DNA from: DASWJZ01 sp963761005
GTDB lineage: Bacteria > Pseudomonadota > Alphaproteobacteria > Rhizobiales > Afifellaceae
Direction of reading: 5' to 3'
Assembly: GCA_963761005.1 (NCBI GenBank)
Contig: CAVXFK010000026.1
Span: forward strand, 186,001-250,000
DNA: 64,000 nt
In this document: one piece after another, positions 20,992-28,886 of the stretch
How positions within the stretch are numbered: position 1 is the first letter of the stretch
Layout: every line of letters starts with the position of its first letter
Made by a program: the position numbers and the translations under genes
Notes under the pieces: model-generated
Told to the model about the DNA's origin: nothing
The model's input: only the letters and a program-made list of their open reading frames with translations
Database searches by the model: none

Positions 20992-21972
20992 ATGCCGGCC
21001 GCGGAACATGTCGAAAAGGCGCCTCTCGGCCGAACCGGCCTGATGGTGCCGAAGATCGCCTTCGGTACGTCGGGGCTCGGGAACATGCCCGACACCTACG
21101 GCTACGACGTCGACGAGGAGCGTGCGCGGGCGACCATCCGCGCGATTTTCGACGGGCCGTCCAAGTTCATCGACACGTCGCGTACTTACGGCTTCGGGCG
21201 GAGCGAGGAGCGGATCGGGCAGGTGGTCCGCGAACGCGGCGGTCTTCCCGAAGGCGTCGTGCTCGCCACCAAGCTCGATCGCGACCTGGAGACGAACCGG
21301 CTCGACGCGGCACAGGCGCGCCGTTCGCTGGAGGAAAGCCTGAAGGCGCTCGGCGTCGAGCGCGTCCATATCCTGCACCTGCACGACCCGGAATACGTGC
21401 CGGAGATCACCGACGTCACGGGGCCGAAGGGCGCAATCGCCGAGCTTTTCAAAATGAAGGAGGAAGGGCTGGCCGACGCGGTCGGGCTCGCCGCGGGTCG
21501 CGTCGACATCATGATGCCGATCCTCCGCGACTGGGATTTCGATGCGCTGGTTACGCACAACCGCTTCACGCTCGCGAACCACAATGCCGAGCCGATGATC
21601 GAGCTCGCCGTCAGCAAGGGGATCGCCGTTCTCAATGCGGCGCCCTACGCGAGCGGCGTGCTTGCCAAGGGCTCAACCGCCTATCCGCGCTACGCCTACC
21701 AGGAGGCGTCAGCCGAGATGCTCGACCCGATCCGGCGGATCGAGGCGGTCTGCGCCAAGCACAAGGTGCCGGTTGGCGCGGCGGCGCTGCAATTTTCGAT
21801 GCGCGATCCGCGTGTCACGGCCACGATCTGCGGTGTGACCAAGCCCGAACGCGTGCATCAGACGCTTGAATGGGCGGCATGGCCGACGCCGCCGGCACTA
21901 TGGGAGGAGCTCGCGACGCTGCCGTTCAGCATGGACGACCCTGAAGCGACGCGCGACTATAAGCTGGGGTGA
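20992..21972 (+). CDS. Aldo/keto reductase
   Basis: NAD(P)H-dependent oxidoreductase of 326 residues with the AKR barrel. The N-terminus LGRTGLMVPKIAFGTSGLGNM, then FIDTSRTYGFGRSEERIG (Asp and Tyr of the tetrad), VLATKLDRD (Lys) and HILHLHDPE (His) are all in place. It resembles the L-fucose/D-threo-aldose dehydrogenase and pyridoxal 4-dehydrogenase branch, but the substrate is not readable. The start at ATG 20992 is fixed by a strong AGGGAGGAA 7 bases upstream. Confidence 0.87.
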   Translation: MPAAEHVEKAPLGRTGLMVPKIAFGTSGLGNMPDTYGYDVDEERARATIRAIFDGPSKFIDTSRTYGFGRSEERIGQVVRERGGLPEGVVLATKLDRDLETNRLDAAQARRSLEESLKALGVERVHILHLHDPEYVPEITDVTGPKGAIAELFKMKEEGLADAVGLAAGRVDIMMPILRDWDFDALVTHNRFTLANHNAEPMIELAVSKGIAVLNAAPYASGVLAKGSTAYPRYAYQEASAEMLDPIRRIEAVCAKHKVPVGAAALQFSMRDPRVTATICGVTKPERVHQTLEWAAWPTPPALWEELATLPFSMDDPEATRDYKLG

Positions 21973-22024
21973 TTTCGCCAGTCAGCCGAAGTGCGGCGGC
22001 ATCCCGAATGGGTGCCGACGTTGT

Positions 22025-22738
22025 TCAGGCCGCCGCGGCGGATTCCGGAAGGCCGCCGAATCGGCGCTCGCGATGATGAAACGCCGCGAGCGCCTCCGCC
22101 AGATGTTCCGCCCCGAAATCGGGCCACATCGTTTCGGTGAAGTGGAGCTCGGCGTAGGCGCTCTCCCACAGCAAGAAATCTGAGAGTCGCTTTTCGCCGC
22201 TTGTTCGGATGACGAGGTCGACGTCGCGGGACTCGGCTTCTCCGGTGACGAGGCGAGCGAAGCCGGCGCGGGTGAGATCCTCAGACGAAGCGATTGTCGC
22301 CGCAGCTTTCAGGATCGAGTCGCGGGCCGAATAGTCGACCGCAATGCGCAAATCGAGAGCCCTGCCGTTTGCCGTCACGGCCTCGGCGCGCCCGATTTCG
22401 TCCGCGATGCCCTCGGGCAGACGATCTCTCCGGCCGATGACCACCAGACGTGCACCGCTCCGCGCGAGGCGGGCGGTTTCGGTGCGTAGGTATTTCCGCA
22501 GGAGGCTCATGAGCGCTGCAACCTCCGCCTTCGGTCGCCGCCAGTTGTCGCTGGAGAAGGCGTAAAGCGTCAGTGTGCCGATACCTTGCTCCGGCGCTGC
22601 CTCCACGACGCGGCGGATCGCCTCGACCCCCGCCCTGTGCCCGGCGTTCCGCGGCAGACCTCTCGCCGCGGCCCAACGGCCGTTTCCATCCATGATGATG
22701 CCAACGTGCAGTTTGGATAGAAGAGCACTTTGCGTCAT
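22025..22738 (-). CDS. uppS: Isoprenyl transferase (undecaprenyl diphosphate synthase family)
   Basis: Cis-prenyltransferase of 237 residues making the long-chain polyprenyl diphosphate carrier for cell-wall synthesis. GIIMDGNGRWAAARGLPRNAGHRAG carries the catalytic Asp and the diphosphate-binding residues; SSDNWRRPKAEV and the C-terminal DLVIRTSGEKRLSDFLLW are the other family blocks. GGGGA precedes ATG 22738. It is not in the usual frr-uppS-cdsA-dxr order, so it may be a second paralogue, and the symbol is by family only. Confidence 0.85.
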   Translation of the reverse strand: MTQSALLSKLHVGIIMDGNGRWAAARGLPRNAGHRAGVEAIRRVVEAAPEQGIGTLTLYAFSSDNWRRPKAEVAALMSLLRKYLRTETARLARSGARLVVIGRRDRLPEGIADEIGRAEAVTANGRALDLRIAVDYSARDSILKAAATIASSEDLTRAGFARLVTGEAESRDVDLVIRTSGEKRLSDFLLWESAYAELHFTETMWPDFGAEHLAEALAAFHHRERRFGGLPESAAAA

Positions 22739-22772
22739 AGAGTTCCCCAGCAACAAAAAGACCGGCCGAGCT

Positions 22773-23147
22773 TCACGCGGGGCGCATCTTGAGATTCGAT
22801 TTTGCCGCCCGCTCATCGCCGGCAGCTTCGGCGGCATCGCGAACGACCTTCTCCAGGATCGAGAGATAATCGAGAAAGCGCCGTCGGCCGCGTGGCGTCA
22901 GGCGGCACTTCGTGTGCGGCCGGTTGCCCTCGTAGCCCTTGATGATCTCGACCAGGCCGGCCTCCTGAAGCACCTGCAGATGTCGGCTGAGATTGCCGTC
23001 GGTCAGGCCGCATAGCCTGCGAAGATCGGCGAAAGCCAGTCCCTTCGGCTGCGTCATCAGCGAGGTGAGCAGGCCGAGCCGCGCCTTCTCGTGGATGACA
23101 CGGTCGAGGCCCTCGTAGGCGAACGGCGCCGGATCAGTCTTCGACAT
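22773..23147 (-). CDS. Winged-helix transcriptional regulator (HTH_34 type)
   Basis: DNA-binding protein of 124 residues in the ArsR/MarR-like HTH_34 group. It reads HEKARLGLLTSLMTQPKGLAFADLRRLCGLTDGNLSRHLQVLQEAGLVEI; GLTDGNLSRHLQ is the recognition helix, and the wing follows as RPHTKCRLTPRGRRR. Its start overlaps the end of the upstream membrane-protein gene by 14 bases, so the two are translated together. The palindromes at 23768-23808 upstream of the pair are the obvious candidate operator. Confidence 0.85.
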   Translation of the reverse strand: MSKTDPAPFAYEGLDRVIHEKARLGLLTSLMTQPKGLAFADLRRLCGLTDGNLSRHLQVLQEAGLVEIIKGYEGNRPHTKCRLTPRGRRRFLDYLSILEKVVRDAAEAAGDERAAKSNLKMRPA

Positions 23148-23751
23148 GGCTCGGTCCCGAAACAGAACGCAGGATTGCAGCGAGCAACAGCTGTCCGACC
23201 ACGAACGGCAGGCCCATGCTCCAGGGCGACAGCGTACGGTCGCCGCTCGACAGCATCAGAACGCCGACGCCGGCGACGAAGTACCATGCCGCGCCGAGCG
23301 CGACGCCGCGCGGCAGCGAGCGCACCGAAGCAAACAACCCGAGGCTGACGAGAATCTGCCAGATGCCGGGGATCATCCAGAGCGAGTCGGGCGCGAAGCG
23401 CAGAAAGACCAGGACGAGCGCCACGCCTGCCGCCGCCGCCGGGAGAAACTGTTCGACCGCATTGTGGATCATCGCGTCGGCGAGCCCGGAATGCATCCGG
23501 CGCGAGCGGCCGCGCATCTCGACGCCGATGATCGCGGCAGACACCGCCGCCGTCGCGACCCAGCTCATCAGGAAGGCGAGGGGGTGGCCGGTCGGATCCT
23601 TGAGGAGAGCGGCCTGGGCAACCGTGGTGACGAGGGCGAGGCCGCTCGTCGCGGCAAGCGCCGCCGGCCCATAGCCACGAAAAGCCGTCGCCGCCGCCAG
23701 TTGGCTGCGAATTGCGAGAATGTCGGCGAGCGCTCTATCGAGATCGCGCAT
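23134..23751 (-). CDS. Six-helix integral membrane protein paired with the HTH regulator
   Basis: 205-residue hydrophobic protein with about six predicted transmembrane segments (for example GPAALAATSGLALVTTVAQA, LAFLMSWVATAAVSAAIIGV, LVSLGLFASV). The N-terminus is a short amphipathic stretch, MRDLDRALADILAIRSQLAA. It precedes and overlaps the winged-helix regulator gene; such pairs occur in alphaproteobacteria but their function is not known to me. It could sense membrane or envelope state for the regulator; that is inference. Confidence 0.7.
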   Translation of the reverse strand: MRDLDRALADILAIRSQLAAATAFRGYGPAALAATSGLALVTTVAQAALLKDPTGHPLAFLMSWVATAAVSAAIIGVEMRGRSRRMHSGLADAMIHNAVEQFLPAAAAGVALVLVFLRFAPDSLWMIPGIWQILVSLGLFASVRSLPRGVALGAAWYFVAGVGVLMLSSGDRTLSPWSMGLPFVVGQLLLAAILRSVSGPSHVED

Positions 23752-23767
23752 TACGACCAACCATTAG

Positions 23768-23808
23768 CTTTGCAATGCAAAGTAAACCGGATTGCAAAGC
23801 AATGCAAG
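23768..23808 (-). promoter_or_regulatory. Two palindromic operator candidates upstream of the membrane protein/HTH pair
   Basis: Site 1 (23768-23782) is the perfect palindrome CTTTGCAATGCAAAG. Site 2 (23792-23808) is TTGCAAAGCAATGCAAG, with TTGCA/TGCAA arms and the same TTGCA words. Both lie 17-57 bases upstream of the first gene of the pair, where its promoter should be. The shared words and spacing suggest cooperative dimers of the regulator encoded by that operon. Confidence 0.6.
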
Positions 23809-23845
23809 CTGGTTACGCAGATTGCGCTTCGAAATGCTACCCAAC

Positions 23846-25031
23846 TCAGACTGGATGGTGGCCGCGAATCGCGGCGTTGACCTCCGCCGCCTTCTCCATG
23901 TGCGGGATGTGGCCGGCGTCGGCGACCTTGGTCACCTTGACAGAGGCGGGAAGATCTTCCGCGTGATGCGCGGGAAGCACGCGGTCGCCTTCGCCCCAGA
24001 CGACCTGCACCGGCACGCCGATTCCGGCGAGCTTCTCGCGCACCGAGGCGCGCTGCGCGCCCATGGAAAAATTCGCCGCGGCGATCGCCTGAAGCGCGGC
24101 GAGCGCGCCGTCGAGGCGTTTGAACTTTAAGACCTCCTCGACCATGTCGGCGGTCACCATCTGCGGATCGGCGACGAGCATTTCGAGCACCGGGCGAAGC
24201 TTCCGCGCGCGGCTCTCGGCAAGGAAGCCGTCGATGAATTCCTGCGCGATCTCCTCGCCGAGGCCGGCGGGAGCGACCAGAGTCAGCGCGGTCGCGCGTT
24301 CGGGCGCGGAGACTGCGATGTCGACCGCAATGGCACCGCCGAGCGAATGGCCGACGAGATGCGCCGACTGGATGCCTTCCGCGTCCATGTAGGCGAGAAC
24401 GGCGGCGGCGAGCGCCGAAACCGAGCCGTCGCCGACGTCCTTCTCCGAGCCGCCGTGGCCGGGAAGGTCGATCGCGTGTACCGGACGGTCTTGCGCGAGT
24501 TCGGCGTGGTTGAACATCCAGGTCGTGTGGTCGGCGCCAAAGCCGTGGATCAAGAGGATCGGCTGCCGTCCCGTCTCGACCGCCGGACCGGCCTTCAGCC
24601 GCCGGATACGGCGGCCGCCGGCGACGACGATCTCAGGCACCGGCGCGCTTTCGCCGGCTTCCGCCGGCTTGAAGTTCTCCAGGAACGCGCCGACGAATTT
24701 CTCCACCTCCGCGTCGGCGACGCCGGGCTCCGCGACGACGCCGAGAAGCGCGCCGACCGGCACGGTCTCGCCTTCCTTGACCACCTTCCGCGCTGAGGAC
24801 GCCCGTGACCGGGCTCTCGAAGACGTTGGCGATCTTCGTCGTCTCGATGTCCATGATCTCCTGGCCGGCGGCGATCTCCGCGCCTTCCTCCACCGCCCAG
24901 CGCGCGAGGATTCCCTCCTCCATGGCGAGACCCCATTTCGGCATGGTGATCGGCCTGATCGGCGCCGCGGATTTCTCCGCCGCCGGCTCGCGCTCGAGCG
25001 AGAAGGCCTCGCCCTGTTCCTTCTCGCTCAT
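23846..25031 (-). pseudogene. acoC: AcoC-like lipoyl-domain/alpha-beta-hydrolase E2 subunit, frameshifted
   Basis: Dihydrolipoamide acetyltransferase-type subunit of the acetoin dehydrogenase group. The N-terminal lipoyl domain (from ATG 25031) has PITMPKWGLAMEEGILARW and MDIETTKIANVFESPVTGVL (lipoyl Lys in ETTK). The hydrolase part continues in another frame from about 24784, with LLIHGFGADHTTW and nucleophile motif VGHSLGGAIAVDIA. One extra base at about 24788-24798 separates the frames; removing it gives about 394 residues. Third gene of the aco operon. Either real inactivation or a consensus error. Confidence 0.85.
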
Positions 25032-25041
25032 CGGGACCTTC

Positions 25042-26071
25042 TCACTCCGCCGCCTGCTTGGTGCCGTAGTCGACGACCTCGGCGACGGCCGCCTCGATCT
25101 TCGCGACGGAGGGGATGTAGAGGTCCTCAAGCGCCGGGTGAGAACGGCACCGGCGCATGCGGCGCCGTCACAAGCTTGATCGGGCTTTTCAGCGCGCCGA
25201 AAGCACGCTCGGCGACGAGGCCGGCGATATCCGCCGCCATGCCGCAGCGCGGATGCGCCTCGTCGACAACGACGAGCCGGCCGGTCTCCGTCACCGTCTC
25301 CAGAATCGTCTCCGTGTCGAGCGGCGAGGTGGTGCGCGGATCGACGACGGTGACGGCGATGCCGCGCTTCTTCAGATTGTCGGCGGCCTCGTTGGCAAAA
25401 TTCACCATGCGGCCGAAGGCGACGATCGTGGCGTCGTCGCCCTCGCGGGTGACGTTCGCCTCGCCGAAGGGGATGGCGTAGGCCTCGTCCGGCACCTCCA
25501 TCTCCTCGTCGTACATCGCCTTGTGCTCGAAGAAGACGACGGGATCGTCATCGCGGATCGCCTGGGTGAGCAAGCCCTTCGCCTCGTAGGCGTTCGACGG
25601 CAGCACGACCTTCAGACCCGGAATGTGCGTGAAGATCGGATAGAGGCACTGCGAGTGCTGCGAGGCGGCGCGGAAGCCGGCGCCGTACATGGTGCGGATC
25701 ACGAGCGGGGTCACCGCCTTGCCGCCGAACATGTAGCGGAACTTTGCCGCCTGGTTGAAGATCTGGTCGAAGCAGACGCCCATGAAGTCGACGAACATCA
25801 GCTCAACGATCGGGCGAAGGCCGGTCGCCGCCGCGCCCGCAGCGGCCCCAACAAAAGAAATTTCGGCAAGATGTGTGTCGAGCACGCGCTCCGGCCCGAA
25901 TTCCGGGCGCAAGCCCTTGGTGACGCCGAGCGGCCCGCCCCAGGCGTCCTGGTCGCCGGGCGCGCCGGTGCCGCCGGAAATGTCTTCGCCCATGATGACG
26001 ACGCGGCTGTCGCGCCGCATTTCCTGGCGGATCGCCTCGTTGATCGCCTGGCGATAGGATTTCTTCGACAT
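25042..26071 (-). pseudogene. acoB: AcoB-like E1 beta subunit (TPP-dependent), frameshifted near its end
   Basis: Beta subunit of a thiamine-diphosphate 2-oxoacid/acetoin dehydrogenase. It reads EAIRQEMRRDSRVVIMGEDISGG at the N-terminus, LAEISFVGAAAGAAATGLRPI, and VVVDEAHPRCGMAADIAGL. The frame stops early at 25127 after APHAPVPFSP; the expected family ending LEDLYIPS and 35 residues in total are present in the next frame down to a TGA at 25042. One extra base at about 25131-25139 explains this. The intact length would be 342 residues. GGAGGAC precedes ATG 26071. Confidence 0.87.
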
Positions 26072-26099
26072 TCTTGTCCTCCCACGCACCTTTGTTTGT

Positions 26100-26198
26100 C
26101 GTCATGCCCGGGCTTGACCCGGGCATCCATTCCGTTGCGGTCGAGAACGCCGGCTGCGTATCGGAATGGATTGCCGGATCAAGTCCGGCAATGACGAC
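26100..26198. repeat. Dispersed palindromic repeat (GTCATGCCCGGG family), copy 1
   Basis: About 100-base element between acoB and acoA. It opens with CGTCATGCCCGGGCTTGACC and closes with CCGGATCAAGTCCGGCAATG, imperfect reverse complements, each half also being a hairpin (CCCGGGCTTGACCCGGG). A second copy in opposite orientation is at 31574-31670. This family is common between genes in Hyphomicrobiales. Confidence 0.8.
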
Positions 26199-26223
26199 AG
26201 AGGTAGTGATTCACTTCGTTACC

Positions 26224-26261
26224 CCTCACCAAGACCCTCCCCCGCAAGGGGGAGGGTGAGT
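26224..26261. repeat. Hairpin repeat (CCCTCCCCC...GGGGGAGGG)
   Basis: Perfect 9-base stem CCCTCCCCC/GGGGGAGGG with a GCAA tetraloop, flanked by CTCACC/GGTGAG-like ends. It begins 3 bases past the acoA stop in the acoA direction. It is a repeat type widespread in this order and may stabilise the acoA mRNA end; there is no T run. Confidence 0.65.
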
Positions 26262-26264
26262 GTC

Positions 26265-27242
26265 TCAGTAATTCAAATACACATCCGTAATCAGGTCGGC
26301 TTCGGTCGGCATTGGCGCGGCTTTCGCCTTCGCCACGGCCGCGGCGATCTCCGACACGATCGCCTTGTCCTCGCGCTCGAAATCCTCCGGCTTCAGGAGC
26401 GACGCCTCGACCACGCGCTGGCGGAAAATCTTCAGCGGATCGGCGTTGGCGCGCGCGTTCGCCACTTCGTCCGGCGCGCGATAGGTCATCGCGTCTCCCT
26501 CAAAGTGCCCGAAGTAGCGCGTGAGCTTTACGTGCAGCAGAGAAGGCCCTTCGCCGGCCCGTGCGCGCTCGATCGCTTCGCCCGACGCCTCGTAGACGGC
26601 GAAGAAATCCTGCCCGTCGACCTGCCGCGAAGGAATGCCGAAGCCGGAGCCGCGGCCGACTTGGCTGCCGCCGACCGACCAGGACGACGAGGTCGATTCC
26701 GCATAGCCGTTGTCCTCCGCGACAAAGACCATCGGCAGGTTCCAGATTTTCGCGAGGTTGTAGCTTTCGAGCACCGCGCCCTGGTTCGACGCGCCGTCGC
26801 CGTAGAAGCAGACGCCGACGCCGCCGGTCTTCAGCGTTTTCGCGCTGAGCGCCGCGCCGCAGACGAGCGGCGCGCCGGCGCCGACGATGCCGTTCGCGCC
26901 GAGCATGCCCTTCGACAGATCGGCGATGTGCATCGACCCGCCCTTGCCGCCGCAAAGCCCGTCCTTGCGCCCGAAGATCTCGTGCATCATGCCGTCGATA
27001 TCGCAGCCCTTGGCGATGCAATGGCCATGGCCACGATGCGTCGAGGCGATGGCGTCGCGATCGTCGAGATGCAGGCAGACGCCGACGCCGGAGGCTTCCT
27101 CGCCGGCATAGAGGTGCACGAAGCCTGGAATGTTGCCGGCGGAGAACTCGTCGTGCACCCGCTCCTCGAACTCGCGGATGGTCCGCATGCGGCGGTATGC
27201 GTCAAGAAGATCGTCGCGCGAGAGCTGCAGCCCGCTCTGCAT
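26265..27242 (-). CDS. acoA: AcoA-like E1 alpha subunit (TPP-dependent dehydrogenase)
   Basis: Alpha subunit (325 residues) of the thiamine-diphosphate dehydrogenase complex formed with AcoB and the AcoC-like E2. The TPP motif is FYGDGASNQGAVLESYNLAKIWNLP, and STHRGHGHCIAKG and GGKGGSMHIADLSKGMLGANGIVGAG are family blocks. ATG 27242 is fixed by a strong GAGGAGGAAA upstream; the longer frame to 27668 is a shadow. It is the first gene of the aco operon and diverges from the TIR-APAZ gene across 216 bases. The substrate could be acetoin or another 2-oxoacid; no E3 gene is in the window. Confidence 0.9.
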   Translation of the reverse strand: MQSGLQLSRDDLLDAYRRMRTIREFEERVHDEFSAGNIPGFVHLYAGEEASGVGVCLHLDDRDAIASTHRGHGHCIAKGCDIDGMMHEIFGRKDGLCGGKGGSMHIADLSKGMLGANGIVGAGAPLVCGAALSAKTLKTGGVGVCFYGDGASNQGAVLESYNLAKIWNLPMVFVAEDNGYAESTSSSWSVGGSQVGRGSGFGIPSRQVDGQDFFAVYEASGEAIERARAGEGPSLLHVKLTRYFGHFEGDAMTYRAPDEVANARANADPLKIFRQRVVEASLLKPEDFEREDKAIVSEIAAAVAKAKAAPMPTEADLITDVYLNY

Positions 27243-27458
27243 GGTCGTTTCCTCCTCGTCGCCGCGATTTTGGAACGGTCCGCGGCGGTTCTTGATTACG
27301 CGATGATTGCGCGCGGGAGGGAGGTTGGCAAGGGAGTGACGGTTGCGACGCAGGAGCGCGTCTTTTCCCTTTGCGGGGCGAGACGGAATTGGGAAGGGCG
27401 CGGCGCCGTCGGCCCGTTGGCGAATCAGGATACAAGTGGCTACCGAAAGAGGCGGCCC

Positions 27459-28886
27459 ATGCCAAGCGCAACTAAGGCGACAGTCTTTGTCACGCACGCC
27501 GCGCCCGAAGATAACGAATTCGCGCTTTGGATTTCGTCCAAGTTGGCGATGGCCGGCTATCGCGTGTGGGTTGACAAGCGCCGGCTTCGCGGAGGCCAAG
27601 ACTTCTGGGACGAGATCGACCGCGTGCTTCGGACCGAGGCCATCAAGCAGGTTGTCGTCTTCACGCATCAGATCGGCAAGCTAGGCGTCAAAAAGGAACT
27701 TGCGATCGGCGAAAAAGTGAAGGCGCAGCTCGGCGATCCGGCATTCACTATCCCCATACGCGCCGATGACATCTCATTTTCGGATGCTCCCCCGGAATTT
27801 CTCCGCTCGAACATTCTGGATGCCTACCCAAACTGGCACGACTGCTTGCAGGAGCTGTTCGAAGCGCTTGAAGACAGCGCCGTCCCCAGAACCGCAACGG
27901 TAAACGCCGAAATCTTGCAGAGAATCGTTGAAGCCCGAGAGGATGGCCGGCGCTTCATCCAACATCAGCCCGAAGATGCGTTGACCAACTGGTTTCCGAT
28001 CCATCCGCCGGGACGCGTGCGCTACTACAAGCTTGATGGGCTACAAGACCAAGTAAAGACTTGGCTGTCCGATTGCCGCATACCGTGCACAACCAGTATC
28101 GCACGCCTCCCGGGCACATTTGCCGACCCTGCGGCATTTGCCTTGGCGAGCAGCTTCGAGCAGCCGACCAGCGTCGGCTACGACGTTCCATTTCTCGATT
28201 ACGTCACCGGGGAGAATCTCGGACCGTATCGGGACCGGCCGGCCGCCTCGAACGACGTCGTCAATCTATTGCGCCAGCACTTTGACGCCGTAGCAAAGGC
28301 ACAAGGGCTCCTTCCAGTCGAATTCGCCAGCGGAGCAGTAGGATGGTTTTTTCCCGACGATCTTCTGCCCGACAGCAACCAGGTTGCCTTCGACGCCCCG
28401 GACGGCCGCCGTATCCGCCGCCGCATGAGCGGAAAGTTCAGAGGGTTGCGCTGGCACGTTTGTCTTGTGGCGCGACCGCGGATTTGGCCGGAGCTTGTCT
28501 ATCGAGTCCACGCTAATGTCGTGCTCACCGAGGATGGGCATAAGCCGCTGCCCGGCGAGCGGACCCATCAGAGGCGTAGGCGGTTGACAAAGTCATGGTG
28601 GAACGACGTTTGGCGCGACCGCCTTTTGGCCGCGATGCACGCGCTTGCCGCTGGCGAACCTGGAATTGTCATGGAAGCTGGCAACGAGACATTTGAAGTC
28701 GAAACTTGGCCGCTTACCATTCAGCTTCCCGTATCCTATGAGGCGACCGATCCGCCCCTTCCAAGCGAGGAGGATGCGGAAGGGAATATCGTCCCCACGG
28801 CAGCGCTCGATGATCAGACCGATGAATTCGCGGAAGACGAGGCTGATCCCGGCGAGAGCTCCGATGATGACGGGGATCCCAAATGA
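27459..28886 (+). CDS. TIR-APAZ protein of a short pAgo (SPARTA-type) immune system
   Basis: 475 residues. The N-terminal TIR domain (1-140) has ATVFVTHAAPEDNEFALWI, GYRVWVDKRRLRGGQDFWDEI and GVKKELAIGEK, where Glu80 is the probable NADase catalytic residue. The remaining part (about 150-430) fits the APAZ domain, including KSWWNDVWRDRLLAAMHAL, and ends in a strongly acidic tail. In SPARTA systems this subunit binds short pAgo and depletes NAD(P)+ when a guide pairs with invader nucleic acid. ATG 27459 has AAAGAGG upstream; the longer open frame runs antisense to acoA. It overlaps the pAgo gene by ATGA. Base composition is visibly less GC-rich than its neighbours, suggesting transfer. Confidence 0.85.
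   Translation: MPSATKATVFVTHAAPEDNEFALWISSKLAMAGYRVWVDKRRLRGGQDFWDEIDRVLRTEAIKQVVVFTHQIGKLGVKKELAIGEKVKAQLGDPAFTIPIRADDISFSDAPPEFLRSNILDAYPNWHDCLQELFEALEDSAVPRTATVNAEILQRIVEAREDGRRFIQHQPEDALTNWFPIHPPGRVRYYKLDGLQDQVKTWLSDCRIPCTTSIARLPGTFADPAAFALASSFEQPTSVGYDVPFLDYVTGENLGPYRDRPAASNDVVNLLRQHFDAVAKAQGLLPVEFASGAVGWFFPDDLLPDSNQVAFDAPDGRRIRRRMSGKFRGLRWHVCLVARPRIWPELVYRVHANVVLTEDGHKPLPGERTHQRRRRLTKSWWNDVWRDRLLAAMHALAAGEPGIVMEAGNETFEVETWPLTIQLPVSYEATDPPLPSEEDAEGNIVPTAALDDQTDEFAEDEADPGESSDDDGDPK

Noticed and set aside
26166..27458. 431-codon N-terminal extension of the TIR-APAZ frame
   Set aside because: It is antisense to acoA and has no TIR-related sequence; ATG 27459 has its own ribosome site and family-like start.
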